Assembly: GCF_007874125.1 (NCBI RefSeq)
Contig: NZ_CP040128.1
Location: forward strand, 4,526,001 to 4,590,000
Direction of reading: 5' to 3'
Source: Noviherbaspirillum sp. UKPF54
Lineage (GTDB): Bacteria; Pseudomonadota; Gammaproteobacteria; Burkholderiales; Burkholderiaceae_D
Length of the DNA: 64,000 nucleotides
This document shows positions 10,482 to 21,040 of this stretch, in pieces. Position 1 is the stretch's first letter. Each line of letters starts with the position of its first letter. The translations under genes were made by a program, and so were the position numbers. The notes below the pieces were generated by a model. It saw only the letters and a list, made by a program, of their open reading frames with translations. It had not been told where the DNA came from and made no database searches.

Positions 10482-13400
10482 ATGCACGCGCAAGGTTTAT
10501 ACGACCCTTCCAACGAACATGACGCCTGCGGCGTCGGTTTTGTCGCTCATATCAAAGGCAAGAAAAGCCACTCGATCGTCGAGCAGGGCCTGCTGATCCT
10601 GAAAAACCTCGACCACCGGGGCGCGGTCGGCGCCGACAAGCTGATGGGTGATGGCGCGGGCATCCTGATCCAGATCCCGGATCAGTACTTCCGCGAAGAA
10701 ATGGCGAAGCAAGGCGTGACGCTGCCGCCGCCGGGCGAATATGGCGTGGGCATGGTGTTCTTGCCGAAGGAAAATGCTTCTCGCATCGCCTGCGAGCAGG
10801 AAATCGAGCGCGCGGTGCTGGCCGAAGGCCAGGTCGTGCTCGGCTGGCGCGACGTGCCGGTCGACTTCGACATGCCGATGTCGCCGACCGTGCGCGCGAA
10901 AGAACCGGTGATCCGCCAGATCTTCATCGGCCGCGGTCCGGACATCATGGTCACCGACGCTTTGGAGCGCAAGCTGTACGTGATCCGCAAATCCTCCGGC
11001 CACGCGATCCAGGCGCTGAACCTGTTGCACGGCAAGGAATTCTTCGTGCCGTCGATGTCGGCGCGCACCATCGTTTATAAGGGCCTGCTGCTGGCCGACC
11101 AGGTCGGCGTCTATTACAAGGACCTGCAGGACCCGCGCTGCATTTCCGCGCTCGCCCTGGTGCACCAGCGCTTCTCCACCAACACTTTCCCGGAATGGCC
11201 ACTGGCGCACCCGTACCGCCTGATCGCGCACAATGGCGAGATCAACACGGTGAAGGGCAACTTCAACTGGATGCGCGCCCGCGAAGGCGTGATGAAGTCT
11301 CACGTGCTCGGCGAAGACCTGCAAAAGCTGTTCCCGCTGATTTATGAAGGCCAGTCCGATACCGCCTGTTACGACAACGCGCTCGAACTGCTGGTGATGG
11401 CCGGTTATCCGATCGCCCAGGCGATGATGATGATGATCCCGGAAGCGTGGGAAAACCACGCGCTGATGGATGACAACCGCCGCGCCTTCTACGAATACCA
11501 TGCCGCGATGATGGAGCCGTGGGACGGCCCCGCCGCGATGGCCTTCACCGACGGCCGCCACATCGGCGGCACGCTCGACCGCAATGGCTTGCGCCCGGCG
11601 CGCTACATCGTGACCGACGACGACCTGGTCGTGATGGCGTCCGAATCCGGCGTGCTGCCGATCCCGGAATCGAAGATCATCAAGAAGTGGCGCCTGCAAC
11701 CGGGCAAGATGTTCCTGATCGACCTCGAAGCCGGCCGTATCATCGACGACAAGGAACTCAAGGACACCTACGCCAACGCCAAGCCGTACAAGCAATGGAT
11801 CGAGTCGGTGCGCATCAAGCTCGACGAGCTCGACGCCGAGCCGGCCGAGGCGAAATCCGCGATTCCGCTGCTGGACCGCCAGCAAGTGTTCGGCTACACC
11901 CAGGAAGACATCAAGTTCCTGCTCGCGCCGATGGCAAGCGGTGGTGAAGAAGCGATCGGCTCGATGGGCAACGACTCGCCGCTGGCTGTCATGTCCAACA
12001 AGAATAAGCCGCTCTATAACTACTTCAAGCAGCTGTTCGCGCAAGTGACCAACCCGCCGATCGACCCGATCCGCGAAGCGATGGTGATGTCGCTGGTGTC
12101 CTTCGTCGGCCCGAAGCCGAACCTGCTCGACACCAACAACATCAACCCGCCGATGCGTCTCGAAGTGTCGCAGCCGGTCCTCGACTACGCGGACATCGCC
12201 AAGCTGCGCAACATCAGCAAGCACACCGGCAACAAGTTCAAGTCGTATGAACTGAACATCTGCTATCCGGTGGCTTGGGGCAAGGAAGGCATCGAGGCAC
12301 GTCTGGCATCGCTATGCGCCAAGGCCGTCGATGCAGTCAAGTCGGGCCACAACATCCTGATCATCTCCGACCGCAAGGTCGACGCCGACCAGGTGGCCAT
12401 TCCGGCCTTGCTCGCCACGTCGGCTATCCACCTGCACCTGGTCAGCAAGGGCCTGCGCACCTCCACCGGCCTGGTGGTCGAAACCGGTTCCGCGCGCGAG
12501 ACGCACCACTTCGCCCTGCTGGCAGGCTACGGCGCCGAAGCGATCCATCCCTATCTCGTGATGGATACGCTGTCCGACATGGCGCAGAACATCCCGAACC
12601 TGACGCCGGAAAAAGCGATCTACAACTTCCAGAAAGCGGTCGGCAAGGGCCTGATGAAGGTCATGTCCAAGATGGGCATCTCGACCTACATGTCCTACTG
12701 CGGCGCGCAGATCTTCGAAGCGATCGGCTTGAACAAGGCGCTGGTCGACAAGTATTTCAAGGGCACCGCCTCCAACGTCGAAGGCATCGGCGTGTTCGAG
12801 GTTGCCGAAGAAGCGCTGCGCCTGCACAAGCTGGCATTCTCCAGCGACCCGGTGCTCGCTAACGCGCTCGACGCCGGCGGCGAATACGCCTTCCGCGTGC
12901 GCGGCGAAGAGCACATGTGGACGCCGGACGCGATCGCCAAGCTGCAGCATTCGACCCGCTCCAACAACTTCAACACGTACAAGGAATACGCGCAGATCAT
13001 CAACGATCAGAGCAAGCGCCACATGACGCTGCGCGGCCTGTTCGAGTTCAAGATCGACCCGACCAAGGCGATCCCGATCGACGAAGTCGAGCCGGCCAAG
13101 GAAATCGTCAAGCGCTTCGCCACCGGCGCCATGTCGCTCGGCTCGATCTCGACCGAGGCGCATGCCACGCTGGCGATCGCGATGAACCGCATCGGCGGCA
13201 AGTCCAACACCGGCGAAGGCGGCGAGGACGAGCAGCGCTATCGCCAGGAACTGAAGGGCATCCCGATCAAGAAGGGCGAGACGCTCGCCTCCGTGATCGG
13301 CAAGGACCGCGTTGAGGTCGACCTGCCGCTGATGGCGGGCGATTCGCTGCGTTCGAAGATCAAGCAGGTGGCGTCGGGCCGTTTCGGCGTGACCACCGAA

Positions 13401-15158
13401 TACCTGACTTCGGCCGACCAGATCCAGATCAAGATGGCTCAGGGCGCCAAGCCGGGTGAAGGCGGCCAGCTGCCGGGCCACAAGGTGTCCGAGTACATCG
13501 CCAAGCTGCGCTTCTCGGTGCCGGGCGTGGGCCTGATTTCGCCGCCGCCGCACCACGACATCTATTCGATCGAAGACCTGGCGCAGCTGATCCACGACCT
13601 GAAGAACGCCAATCCGAAGGCCGACATCTCGGTCAAGCTGGTGTCGGAAGTCGGCGTGGGCACGATTGCCGCGGGCGTGGCAAAGGCCAAGGCCGACCAC
13701 GTCGTGATCGCCGGCCATGACGGCGGCACCGGCGCGTCGCCGCTGTCCTCGATCAAGCATGCCGGCTCGCCGTGGGAGCTGGGCCTGGCCGAAACGCAGC
13801 AGACGCTGGTGCTGAACCGCCTGCGCAGCCGCATCCGCGTGCAGACCGACGGCCAGATCAAGACTGGCCGCGACGTCGTCATCGGCGCGATGCTGGGTGC
13901 CGACGAGTTCGGTTTCGCAACGGCTCCGCTGGTCGTCGAAGGTTGCATCATGATGCGCAAGTGCCACCTGAACACCTGCCCGGTCGGCGTTGCGACCCAG
14001 GATCCGGTGCTGCGCGCGAAGTTCTCCGGCAAGCCGGAATACGTGGTGAACTACTTCTTCTTCGTCGCCGAGGAAGTCCGCCAGATCATGGCGCAGCTGG
14101 GCATTCGTACCTTCAACGAACTGGTCGGGCGCGCCGACCTGCTCGACAAGTCGAAGGCGATCTCGCACTGGAAGGCCAAGGGCCTGGATTTCAGCAAGAT
14201 ATTCCACCAGCCGGACGTGCCGGCCGAGGAACCGCGCTTCCAGGTCGAAGTGCAGGATCACGGCCTGGACAAGGCGCTCGACCACAAGCTGATCGCGCAG
14301 GCAAAGGCGGCCATCGAAAAGGGCGAGAAAGTGTCGTTCATTTCGCCGGTCAAGAACGTCAACCGCACCGTCGGCACCATGCTGTCGGGCGAAGTCGCGA
14401 AGAAGTACGGCCACGAAGGACTGCCGGACGACACGATCCACATCCAGCTGCAAGGCACGGCGGGGCAGTCGGCCGCGGCCTTCCTGGCGCACGGCATCAC
14501 GCTGGACCTGGTCGGTGAAGGCAACGACTACGTCGGCAAGGGCTTGTCGGGCGGCCGCATCATCGTGCGTCCGAACACTGAGTTCCGCGGTTGGGCGGTC
14601 GACAACATCATCATCGGTAACACCGTGCTGTACGGCGCGATTTCCGGTGAGGCCTTCTTCAACGGCGTCGCCGGCGAGCGTTTCGCGGTGCGTAACTCTG
14701 GCGCGGTCACGGTGGTCGAAGGCACCGGCGATCACGGTTGCGAGTACATGACCGGCGGCACGGTCGTCGTGCTGGGCGCCACCGGCCGCAACTTCGCGGC
14801 GGGTATGTCGGGCGGCGTCGCCTACGTGTACGACCCGGACGGTGACTTCGCCAGGAAGTGCAACATGGCCATGGTGTCGCTCGAGCCGGTGCTGGCAAGC
14901 GCCGACCAGGAGTCGAAGATCGAGCGCGCGCTGTGGCACAGCACCGTGCGCGGCGGCGAAGGCCAGACCGACGAAGCGATCCTGAAGGGCTTGATCGAGC
15001 GTCACTTCAAGTACACCGGCAGCACGCGCGCGCGCAACCTGCTGGATGACTGGAACAATGCCCGCAACAAGTTCGTCAAGGTCTTCCCGAACGAATACAA
15101 GCGGGCGCTGGGCGAGTTGAACGCGGCGAAACAGGCCAAGGAAAAGATCGCGGCTTAA
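10482..15158 (+). CDS. gltB: Glutamate synthase (NADPH) large subunit
   Basis: GltB converts glutamine and 2-oxoglutarate into two glutamates, with electrons from GltD. The 1558 residues contain a class II glutaminase domain starting at [10 protein letters not shown], where Cys16 is the expected N-terminal nucleophile after loss of a short propeptide. Next come the central and FMN-binding synthase domains ([19 protein letters not shown]). A 3Fe-4S cluster motif has Cys1155, Cys1161 and Cys1166 ([15 protein letters not shown]). The C-terminal beta-helix has repeated Gly-rich turns. The length is normal. gltD follows 143 bases later, an unusually long gap filled by a repeat element. Confidence 0.98.
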   Translation: MHAQGLYDPSNEHDACGVGFVAHIKGKKSHSIVEQGLLILKNLDHRGAVGADKLMGDGAGILIQIPDQYFREEMAKQGVTLPPPGEYGVGMVFLPKENASRIACEQEIERAVLAEGQVVLGWRDVPVDFDMPMSPTVRAKEPVIRQIFIGRGPDIMVTDALERKLYVIRKSSGHAIQALNLLHGKEFFVPSMSARTIVYKGLLLADQVGVYYKDLQDPRCISALALVHQRFSTNTFPEWPLAHPYRLIAHNGEINTVKGNFNWMRAREGVMKSHVLGEDLQKLFPLIYEGQSDTACYDNALELLVMAGYPIAQAMMMMIPEAWENHALMDDNRRAFYEYHAAMMEPWDGPAAMAFTDGRHIGGTLDRNGLRPARYIVTDDDLVVMASESGVLPIPESKIIKKWRLQPGKMFLIDLEAGRIIDDKELKDTYANAKPYKQWIESVRIKLDELDAEPAEAKSAIPLLDRQQVFGYTQEDIKFLLAPMASGGEEAIGSMGNDSPLAVMSNKNKPLYNYFKQLFAQVTNPPIDPIREAMVMSLVSFVGPKPNLLDTNNINPPMRLEVSQPVLDYADIAKLRNISKHTGNKFKSYELNICYPVAWGKEGIEARLASLCAKAVDAVKSGHNILIISDRKVDADQVAIPALLATSAIHLHLVSKGLRTSTGLVVETGSARETHHFALLAGYGAEAIHPYLVMDTLSDMAQNIPNLTPEKAIYNFQKAVGKGLMKVMSKMGISTYMSYCGAQIFEAIGLNKALVDKYFKGTASNVEGIGVFEVAEEALRLHKLAFSSDPVLANALDAGGEYAFRVRGEEHMWTPDAIAKLQHSTRSNNFNTYKEYAQIINDQSKRHMTLRGLFEFKIDPTKAIPIDEVEPAKEIVKRFATGAMSLGSISTEAHATLAIAMNRIGGKSNTGEGGEDEQRYRQELKGIPIKKGETLASVIGKDRVEVDLPLMAGDSLRSKIKQVASGRFGVTTEYLTSADQIQIKMAQGAKPGEGGQLPGHKVSEYIAKLRFSVPGVGLISPPPHHDIYSIEDLAQLIHDLKNANPKADISVKLVSEVGVGTIAAGVAKAKADHVVIAGHDGGTGASPLSSIKHAGSPWELGLAETQQTLVLNRLRSRIRVQTDGQIKTGRDVVIGAMLGADEFGFATAPLVVEGCIMMRKCHLNTCPVGVATQDPVLRAKFSGKPEYVVNYFFFVAEEVRQIMAQLGIRTFNELVGRADLLDKSKAISHWKAKGLDFSKIFHQPDVPAEEPRFQVEVQDHGLDKALDHKLIAQAKAAIEKGEKVSFISPVKNVNRTVGTMLSGEVAKKYGHEGLPDDTIHIQLQGTAGQSAAAFLAHGITLDLVGEGNDYVGKGLSGGRIIVRPNTEFRGWAVDNIIIGNTVLYGAISGEAFFNGVAGERFAVRNSGAVTVVEGTGDHGCEYMTGGTVVVLGATGRNFAAGMSGGVAYVYDPDGDFARKCNMAMVSLEPVLASADQESKIERALWHSTVRGGEGQTDEAILKGLIERHFKYTGSTRARNLLDDWNNARNKFVKVFPNEYKRALGELNAAKQAKEKIAA

Positions 15159-15177
15159 GTCAGTTCAATGCAGTTGT

Positions 15178-15270
15178 CCCTCTCCCGTGCAAGGGAGAGG
15201 TTAGGTGGGGGATGGTTTTCGGATGGTTGAAACCCGTCCCCGCCCCGGCCCTCCCCGCGACGGGGAGGGA
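15178..15270. repeat. REP-like two-hairpin intergenic repeat between gltB and gltD
   Basis: Two perfect inverted repeats face each other. The first is CCTCTCCC (15179-15186) / GGGAGAGG (15193-15200) with a 6-base loop. The second is CCCTCCCCG (15249-15257) / CGGGGAGGG (15261-15269) with a 3-base loop. About 48 bases lie between the two hairpins. This resembles the CCTCTCCC...GGGAGAGG intergenic repeats seen in many Burkholderiales and pseudomonads. It lacks a T-run, so it should not be a strong terminator. Confidence 0.65.
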
Positions 15271-15301
15271 GGGAGACGAGAAAGAATACTGAAGGAACAT
15301 C

Positions 15302-16765
15302 ATGGGAAAAGTAACCGGCTTTCTGGAATACCAACGCCTGCAAGAAGCGAGCGAAGCGCCGCAATCGCGCAAGAAGCATTACAAGGAATTCGTGCTGCAC
15401 CTGTCGGATGCCGATGCCAAGATCCAGGGGGCGCGCTGCATGGACTGCGGCATCCCGTTCTGCAATAACGGCTGCCCGGTCAACAACATCATTCCTGACT
15501 GGAACGATCTGGTCTATCACGGCAACTATCAGGAAGCGCTGGAAGTCCTGCACTCCACCAACAACTTCCCTGAATTCACCGGCCGCATCTGCCCGGCGCC
15601 ATGCGAAGCCGCATGCACGCTTGGCATCAACAACGATCCGGTCGGCATCAAGTCGATCGAGCACTTCATCATCGACAAGGGCTGGGAAAACGGCTGGGTG
15701 GTACCGCAGGTGCCTGCGCAAAAAACGGGCAAGAAGGTCGCCGTGGTCGGCGCCGGCCCGGCCGGCCTGGCCGCCGCACAGCAACTGGCGCGCGCCGGTC
15801 ATGACGTGACCGTGTTCGAAAAGAACGATCGTGTCGGCGGCCTGCTGCGCTATGGTATCCCCGACTTCAAGATGGAAAAGTCGCATATCGACCGCCGCGT
15901 CGAGCAGATGAAGGCCGAAGGCGTCACCTTCCGCACCGGCGTTTTCGTCGGCAAGGACTTTCCGTCGAACGTCTACAACTGGGCGAAAGAGACGATTTCT
16001 CCTGACCAGTTGAAGAAGGATTTCGACGCGATCGTCATTTCCGGCGGCGCCGAGCAGCCGCGCGACTTGCCGGTTCCCGGCCGTGAGCTGAAGGGCGTGC
16101 ACTTCGCGATGGAATTCCTGCCGCTGCAAAACAAGGTCAATGCCGGCGACAAGGTGAAGGACCAGATCATGGCCACCGGCAAGCACGTCGTCGTGATCGG
16201 CGGCGGCGATACCGGTTCCGACTGCGTCGGCACTTCGAACCGTCACGGCGCGGCCGCCGTCACCCAGTTCGAACTGCTGCCGCAGCCGCCCGAGCAGGAA
16301 AACAAGCCGCTGGTGTGGCCGTACTGGCCGACCAAGCTGCGCACCTCGTCGTCGCACGAGGAAGGCTGCGAGCGCGACTGGGCGGTAGCGACCAAGCGCC
16401 TCGAAGGCAAGAACGGCAAGGTCGAGAAGCTGATCGCCGTGCGCGTCGAATGGAAGGACGGCAAGATGGTCGAAGTGCCGAATTCCGAATTCGAAATCAA
16501 GGCCGACCTCGTGCTGCTCGCGATGGGCTTCGTGTCTCCAGTGCAGCAGGTGCTGGACGCGTTCGGCGTGGACAAGGATGCGCGCGGCAACGCCAAGGCG
16601 ACGACCGACGGCGAAGGCTGTTACCAGACGTCCGTGGGCAAGGTGTTTGCAGCAGGCGACATGCGCCGCGGGCAGTCGCTGGTGGTGTGGGCGATTCGCG
16701 AAGGCCGCCAGTGCGCGCGCGCCGTGGATGAATTCCTGATGGGATCGTCCGTATTGCCGCGCTAA
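15302..16765 (+). CDS. gltD: Glutamate synthase (NADPH) small subunit
   Basis: GltD oxidises NADPH and passes electrons to GltB. The 487 residues start with a region of two Cys clusters for 4Fe-4S binding ([14 protein letters not shown] near residue 46 and CPAPCEAAC near residue 99). A FAD Rossmann motif, [14 protein letters not shown], follows near residue 147. The NADPH motif is [11 protein letters not shown]. The C-terminus has the FAD-contact run [22 protein letters not shown]. The ribosome site GAAGGAA precedes the ATG. It forms an operon with gltB, and a strong terminator follows. Confidence 0.97.
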   Translation: MGKVTGFLEYQRLQEASEAPQSRKKHYKEFVLHLSDADAKIQGARCMDCGIPFCNNGCPVNNIIPDWNDLVYHGNYQEALEVLHSTNNFPEFTGRICPAPCEAACTLGINNDPVGIKSIEHFIIDKGWENGWVVPQVPAQKTGKKVAVVGAGPAGLAAAQQLARAGHDVTVFEKNDRVGGLLRYGIPDFKMEKSHIDRRVEQMKAEGVTFRTGVFVGKDFPSNVYNWAKETISPDQLKKDFDAIVISGGAEQPRDLPVPGRELKGVHFAMEFLPLQNKVNAGDKVKDQIMATGKHVVVIGGGDTGSDCVGTSNRHGAAAVTQFELLPQPPEQENKPLVWPYWPTKLRTSSSHEEGCERDWAVATKRLEGKNGKVEKLIAVRVEWKDGKMVEVPNSEFEIKADLVLLAMGFVSPVQQVLDAFGVDKDARGNAKATTDGEGCYQTSVGKVFAAGDMRRGQSLVVWAIREGRQCARAVDEFLMGSSVLPR

Positions 16766-16784
16766 CCCAGGTTAATCCCTTTCA

Positions 16785-16816
16785 CCCGCCTGAGCGCAAG
16801 CTCAGGCGGGTTTTTT
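16785..16816 (+). terminator. Rho-independent terminator of gltBD
   Basis: An 11-bp perfect stem CCCGCCTGAGC (16785-16795) / GCTCAGGCGGG (16800-16810) closed by a GCAA tetraloop is followed by TTTTTT (16811-16816). Confidence 0.96.
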
Positions 16817-16914
16817 ATTGCGCACCGTGAGAATTCGGGGGTATTTTGGCTTCTACCAAAAGTGCGTTTGCCATTTCTGCACTACAATCTCACTTTTGAC
16901 CAAAAATATTCGTT

Positions 16915-17718
16915 GTGCCAAACCTCGTTGAAATTCGCGACCTGCACTTCGCCTATGGAGCGCGACCAATTCTGTCGGGACTCCATATGGATTTCCCGAG
17001 CGGGAAAGTGGTCGCCGTCATGGGCGGATCGGGGTCGGGCAAGACGACGATCCTGCGCTTGATCGGCGGGCAACTGCAGGCTCAGAAGGGCACGATCCAA
17101 GTCGATGGCAAGGCCGTGGATGCCCGGGATATTCCGGCCATGTACGCCATGCGGCGCCAGATGGGGATGCTTTTTCAGCACGGCGCGCTGTTTACCGATT
17201 TGACAGTGTTCGAGAATGTCGCCTTCCCGCTGCGCGAGCACACGCGCTTGCCGGAGGAATTGATACGCGACCTGGTCTTGATGAAGCTGCATGCAGTCGG
17301 CCTGCGCAACGCCGCGCAACTGAAGCCGTCCGAAATCTCCGGCGGCATGGCGCGCCGCGTGGCGCTGGCGCGCGCCATTGCGCTCGATCCGCAGCTCATC
17401 ATGTATGACGAACCGTTTGCCGGGCTCGATCCGATTTCCATGGGCGTGACGGCCAACCTGATCCGGCGCTTGAACGATGCGCTCGGATCGACCTCGATCC
17501 TGGTGTCGCACGACGTGCATGAATCGTTCGCGATTGCCGATTACGTATACTTCCTGTCGCAGGGGCGGATCGTTGCGCACGGCACGCCGCAGCAGATGCT
17601 CGCCTCCGAGGATCCCTACGTGAAGCAATTCGTGCATGCCGAACCGGATGGACCGGTGCCGTTCCACTATCCGGGCCGCTCGCTTGCGCAGGACCTGCAC
17701 CTGGAGGCACCGCGATGA
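16915..17718 (+). CDS. mlaF: Mla phospholipid transport ATPase MlaF
   Basis: MlaF powers the MlaFEDB inner-membrane complex that keeps phospholipids out of the outer leaflet of the outer membrane. The 267 residues have Walker A GGSGSGKTT (37-45), a Q-loop (MGMLFQHGALFTDLTV), the signature EISGGMARRVALARA, Walker B LIMYDEPFAGLDP and the switch His in LVSHDVHE. The start is GTG at 16915; no ATG fits the N-terminus. A -10-like TACAAT is at 16883-16888. The gene overlaps mlaE by four bases (ATGA) and opens the operon mlaF-E-D-A-C-B. Confidence 0.95.
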   Translation: MPNLVEIRDLHFAYGARPILSGLHMDFPSGKVVAVMGGSGSGKTTILRLIGGQLQAQKGTIQVDGKAVDARDIPAMYAMRRQMGMLFQHGALFTDLTVFENVAFPLREHTRLPEELIRDLVLMKLHAVGLRNAAQLKPSEISGGMARRVALARAIALDPQLIMYDEPFAGLDPISMGVTANLIRRLNDALGSTSILVSHDVHESFAIADYVYFLSQGRIVAHGTPQQMLASEDPYVKQFVHAEPDGPVPFHYPGRSLAQDLHLEAPR

Positions 17719-18494
17719 TACTCGATGCAGTTTCATCGCTCGGGCGCTGGGTGCGCGAATACATCGCCAACGTGGGATTTGCGACGCGCATGTTTTTCGC
17801 ATTGCTCGGCGCGTCCGGACGCGCCTTGCGTCGCCCGCGGCTGGTGAGCGATCAAATCCATTTCATCGGCAATTATTCGCTGGTCATCATTGCGGTGTCC
17901 GGCTTATTTGTCGGATTCGTGCTTGGCCTGCAAGGATATTACACGCTGAATAAGTACGGTTCGGAGCAGGCGCTCGGCTTGCTGGTGGCGTTGTCCTTGA
18001 CGCGCGAACTGGGGCCGGTGGTGTCCGCCTTGCTGTTTGCCGGCCGTGCCGGGACGTCGCTGACGGCCGAGATCGGCCTGATGAAAGCGGGCGAGCAGCT
18101 GTCGGCGATGGAAATGATGGCGGTCAATCCGCTCGAACGCGTGGTGGCGCCACGTTTCTGGGCGGGCGTGATCGCGATGCCGATTCTGGCAACGATTTTC
18201 AGTGCCGTCGGCGTCATCGGCGGCTATATCGTCGGCGTGAAACTGATCGGGGTCGACGAGGGCGCGTTCTGGTCCCAGATGCAGGACGGCGTCGACGTTT
18301 GGAAAGATATCGCCAACGGTGTGCTCAAGAGCGTGGTGTTCGGATTTGCGGTAACGTTTATCGCACTGTATCAGGGGTACGAAGCGCAGCCGACGCCCGA
18401 AGGCGTGGCGCGGGCCACCACCCGCACCGTCGTGATCGCCTCGCTCACCGTGTTGTGGCTGGACTTTTTGCTCACGGCCCTCATGTTCAACTGA
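17715..18494 (+). CDS. mlaE: Mla phospholipid transport permease MlaE
   Basis: MlaE is the membrane channel subunit of the Mla ABC complex. The 259 residues hold five or six hydrophobic segments and typical family runs: FIGNYSLVIIAVSGLFVGFVL, LSLTRELGPVVSALLFAGRAG, AEIGLMKAGEQLSAMEMM and NPLERVVAPRFWAG. It starts inside the mlaF stop (ATGA overlap), so translational coupling is likely. mlaD follows after 71 bases. Confidence 0.95.
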   Translation: MILDAVSSLGRWVREYIANVGFATRMFFALLGASGRALRRPRLVSDQIHFIGNYSLVIIAVSGLFVGFVLGLQGYYTLNKYGSEQALGLLVALSLTRELGPVVSALLFAGRAGTSLTAEIGLMKAGEQLSAMEMMAVNPLERVVAPRFWAGVIAMPILATIFSAVGVIGGYIVGVKLIGVDEGAFWSQMQDGVDVWKDIANGVLKSVVFGFAVTFIALYQGYEAQPTPEGVARATTRTVVIASLTVLWLDFLLTALMFN

Positions 18495-18565
18495 CGCCGG
18501 GGCGCCCTGTTTTTACAAATTACGCCTGAGAAGGGCCGTGTATCCCATTATTAGGGGATCTGATT

Positions 18566-19042
18566 ATGCAAAGAAAATCGTTAGACTTATGGGTTGGCAT
18601 GTTCGTGCTGCTGGGCGCGGCGGCATTGTTTTTCCTGGCGCTCAAGGCGGGGAACATGAGCTCGCTGTCGTTCCAGGCGACTTATCCCGTTGTCACCAAA
18701 TTTGACAACATTGGCGGACTGAAGCCGCGCGCTCCGGTAAAGAGCGCTGGCGTGGTCGTCGGCCGGGTCGGCGACATCAAGTTCGATGACAAGACGTTTC
18801 AGGCGGTTGTGACGCTCAATCTGGATAGCGGTTACAAGTTCCCGAAAGATTCATCGGCCAAGATCCTGACGTCCGGATTGCTTGGAGAACAATACATCGG
18901 TCTGGAGGCGGGCGGCGATACCAACAATCTGGTCGCTGGCGATCGCATCACCATGACTCAGTCGGCTATCGTGCTGGAGAACTTGATCAGTCAATTCCTC
19001 TTCAGTAAAGCGGCCGAGGGAAAGGAAGGCAATAAGCAATGA
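18566..19042 (+). CDS. mlaD: Mla outer-membrane lipid asymmetry protein MlaD (MCE domain)
   Basis: MlaD is anchored in the inner membrane by one N-terminal helix (residues 8-27) and forms a periplasmic hexameric ring that passes lipids between MlaC and MlaFE. The 158 residues match the family length. The MCE domain spans about residues 39-117 (VVTKFDNIGGLKPRAPVKSAGVVVGRVGDI through LTSGLLGEQYIGLEAGGD, quoted in part). Its stop codon overlaps the mlaA start (ATGA). Confidence 0.95.
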   Translation: MQRKSLDLWVGMFVLLGAAALFFLALKAGNMSSLSFQATYPVVTKFDNIGGLKPRAPVKSAGVVVGRVGDIKFDDKTFQAVVTLNLDSGYKFPKDSSAKILTSGLLGEQYIGLEAGGDTNNLVAGDRITMTQSAIVLENLISQFLFSKAAEGKEGNKQ

Positions 19043-19860
19043 ATTCTGCAACACGCATCGTCGTGCTGTCACTGACGTGCGCTCTTGGCGGCTGTGCAAC
19101 GGCGAACAACCCCAAGGATCCGTTCGAGCGCTTTAATCGCGCGATGTTCAGCTTCAATGACGCGCTCGATCAGCGCGCGGTCAAGCCGGTGGCGGAAACG
19201 TATAGCAAAGTCGTGCCAGACTTTGTGCAAATCGGCGTCGGCAATTTTTTTGGCAATCTCGGCGATGTCTGGACGACCGTTAACAACTTTTTGCAGGGTA
19301 AGGTCGCGGACGGATTTTCGGACGTGATGCGGGTGGCGGTAAATACCACGCTCGGCTTCGGCGGCGTGCTGGATATCGGCACGGAAGCGGGCCTGGCCAA
19401 GCATAAGGAAGATTTTGGCCAGACGCTCGGCAAATGGGGCGTGCATCCCGGACCTTACGTAGTGTTGCCGGTGTTGGGGCCCTCCACGCTGCGCGACACG
19501 GCGGCTACGCCGCTGGATCTGGCGGCAGACCCATGGCAGTACAAATATCCGGTGCGCTGGCGTAACACCGGCACCATCGTCCGGCTGGTGGACCAGCGCG
19601 CGTCATTACTGGGTGCGTCCAATCTGCTTGAAGACGCGGCGCTGGATCGCTATGAATTTGTCCGCGACGCCTATTTGCAGCGACGCGAGAGCAAGGTGCA
19701 CGACGGTGAAGCGCCGCGCTCCTTTTACGAGGACGATGTCGGTCCGTCTGCTTTCACTGCGGAAAATGTGGCGGAACCGGAAACGAAGGATGCCGTCAAA
19801 CAGGGGCCGGCCAGCGATCAGGTTGCCACTCCTGAACCGGTTGCAAAAAAGGAAAAGTAA
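19039..19860 (+). CDS. mlaA: Outer-membrane lipoprotein MlaA (VacJ)
   Basis: MlaA sits in the outer membrane and removes mislocalised phospholipids from the outer leaflet, handing them to MlaC. The 273-residue protein has a lipoprotein signal with lipobox L16-G-G-C19. Family runs follow: NPKDPFERFNRAMFSFNDALD, FFGNLGDVWTTVNNFLQGK and FGQTLGKWGVHPGPYVVLPVLGPS (motifs in part). The last 50 residues are a low-complexity acidic and Lys-rich extension. In E. coli mlaA is unlinked to the other mla genes; here it is inside the operon between mlaD and mlaC, as in many betaproteobacteria. Confidence 0.94.
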   Translation: MNSATRIVVLSLTCALGGCATANNPKDPFERFNRAMFSFNDALDQRAVKPVAETYSKVVPDFVQIGVGNFFGNLGDVWTTVNNFLQGKVADGFSDVMRVAVNTTLGFGGVLDIGTEAGLAKHKEDFGQTLGKWGVHPGPYVVLPVLGPSTLRDTAATPLDLAADPWQYKYPVRWRNTGTIVRLVDQRASLLGASNLLEDAALDRYEFVRDAYLQRRESKVHDGEAPRSFYEDDVGPSAFTAENVAEPETKDAVKQGPASDQVATPEPVAKKEK

Positions 19861-19869
19861 AGGCGCAGT

Positions 19870-19900
19870 GCCAGGCCGCTTTCGGCTTGGCTTGTTATTC
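19870..19900 (+). terminator. Hairpin between mlaA and mlaC (weak terminator or mRNA-stability element)
   Basis: A 9-bp stem with one G-T pair, GCCAGGCCG (19870-19878) / CGGCTTGGC (19883-19891), with loop CTTT, is followed by TTGTTATTCT rather than a clean T-run. It may partly separate mlaFEDA from mlaCB expression. Confidence 0.4.
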
Positions 19901-19980
19901 TGTGTCATCCTAAAAGCACGTTGACCAGTTAAATGATTGTCCTGTGCCACTTCCGGCACTTTTTGTTCATCCAGGAAAAT

Positions 19981-20631
19981 ATGAATATCGTGAAAAAATT
20001 GTTTGCGGTTGCCACCCTGGCCTTGGGCCTGGTGTCTGTCCAGACCGCATTCGCGCAGGAGGCACCGGATGTGCTGATCAAGCGGATCAGCCAGGAAGTC
20101 CTCGACGCCGCCAAAGGCGACAAGGAGATCCAGAGCGGAAATCAAAAGCGTATCCTCGACTTGGTTGAAGCCAAGGTCTTGCCGCATGTCGATTTCCAGC
20201 GTATGACGGCGCTGGCTGCCGGACGTTTCTGGCGTCAAGCCACGCCGGAGCAGCAAAAGCAGCTGACCGATGAATTCCGTGCCCTGCTGGTCTATACCTA
20301 TTCCGGCGCCATTGCCCAGATCCGCGACCAAAAACTCGAATTCAAGCCGTTCCGCGCCGATCCGAGCGATACCGAAGTCGAGGTGCGCTCCCAAGTGCTG
20401 CAGCCGCGCGGCGGCGACCCGATCCAGCTGAATTACCGTCTGGAGAAGACGCCGGCGGGCTGGAAGATTTTCGACATGAATGTGCTGGGTGCATGGCTGG
20501 TCGAAACCTATAAGGGCAACTTCGCCTCCGAAATCAGCAAGGGCGGCATTGAAGGTTTGATCAAGACGCTGGCAGAACGTAACAAGCGCCTCGCGACAGG
20601 CACGGCCAAGGGCGTGAAAAGCGCCTCCTGA
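19981..20631 (+). CDS. mlaC: Periplasmic phospholipid-binding protein MlaC
   Basis: MlaC shuttles phospholipids across the periplasm between MlaA and MlaD. The 216-residue precursor begins MNIVKKLFAVATLALGLVSV and has a signal peptide likely cleaved after AFA (near residue 22). This fixes the start at 19981; an in-frame ATG at 19933 would bury the signal. The body matches the Ttg2D/tolerance family: DFQRMTALAAGRFWRQATPEQQ, GGDPIQLNYRLEKTPAGWKIFD and NVLGAWLVETYKGNFASEI (motifs in part). mlaB follows 6 bases after the stop. Confidence 0.94.
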   Translation: MNIVKKLFAVATLALGLVSVQTAFAQEAPDVLIKRISQEVLDAAKGDKEIQSGNQKRILDLVEAKVLPHVDFQRMTALAAGRFWRQATPEQQKQLTDEFRALLVYTYSGAIAQIRDQKLEFKPFRADPSDTEVEVRSQVLQPRGGDPIQLNYRLEKTPAGWKIFDMNVLGAWLVETYKGNFASEISKGGIEGLIKTLAERNKRLATGTAKGVKSAS

Positions 20632-20637
20632 TCTGTC

Positions 20638-20919
20638 ATGACTTTTCGCCCCGCATCGACACTCACTTTCCATAACGCGCAAACCGTGCTCGACGACGGT
20701 TTGCGCGCGATTGCCGATGGTCAGTCGCAAATCGATTTGTCAGGCCTGACGGCGGTCGATTCGGCGGCCGTGGCGACCTTGCTTGCCTGGCATCGCGCCG
20801 CGCACCAGGCCGGCAAGCCGCTGAGCTTCAAGAATCTTTCCCCCAATCTGGAAAGCATCGTCGCGTTGTACGGCGTCGGCGACCTGCTGCACGTACACGC
20901 CGACGCTTCCCATCATTGA
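20638..20919 (+). CDS. mlaB: STAS-domain protein MlaB
   Basis: This 93-residue STAS-domain protein supports the MlaFEDB complex on its cytoplasmic side. The core motif IDLSGLTAVDSAAVATLLAW (about residues 32-51) is the expected STAS loop around the conserved Asp-Ser. The size and position as last mla gene fit. A possible promoter for the next gene lies downstream at about 20971. Confidence 0.85.
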   Translation: MTFRPASTLTFHNAQTVLDDGLRAIADGQSQIDLSGLTAVDSAAVATLLAWHRAAHQAGKPLSFKNLSPNLESIVALYGVGDLLHVHADASHH

Positions 20920-20970
20920 CCGTTCGGTCAATCCTCTCGCGCTGATCCGGTTTCCCTGCCGGAAATCCCA

Positions 20971-20976
20971 TATAAT
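20971..20976 (+). promoter_or_regulatory. Candidate -10 element for the ABC exporter-ibaG-murA-his gene series
   Basis: A perfect TATAAT lies 70 bases before the ABC ATPase start, in the only non-coding gap longer than 100 bases ahead of this gene series. I see no good -35 hexamer at 16-18 bases. Confidence 0.35.
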
Positions 20977-21040
20977 CAAAGGTTTCGCCAAAGGTTTTAT
21001 CCGGCCGGAGGCATTTCCCCGCTAAATTGATCTAGCCACC

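Noticed and set aside
12312..15005. Open frame of 897 codons on the minus strand opposite gltB
   Set aside because: Antisense shadow with skewed composition and no recognisable domains; gltB is full length and intact in this region.
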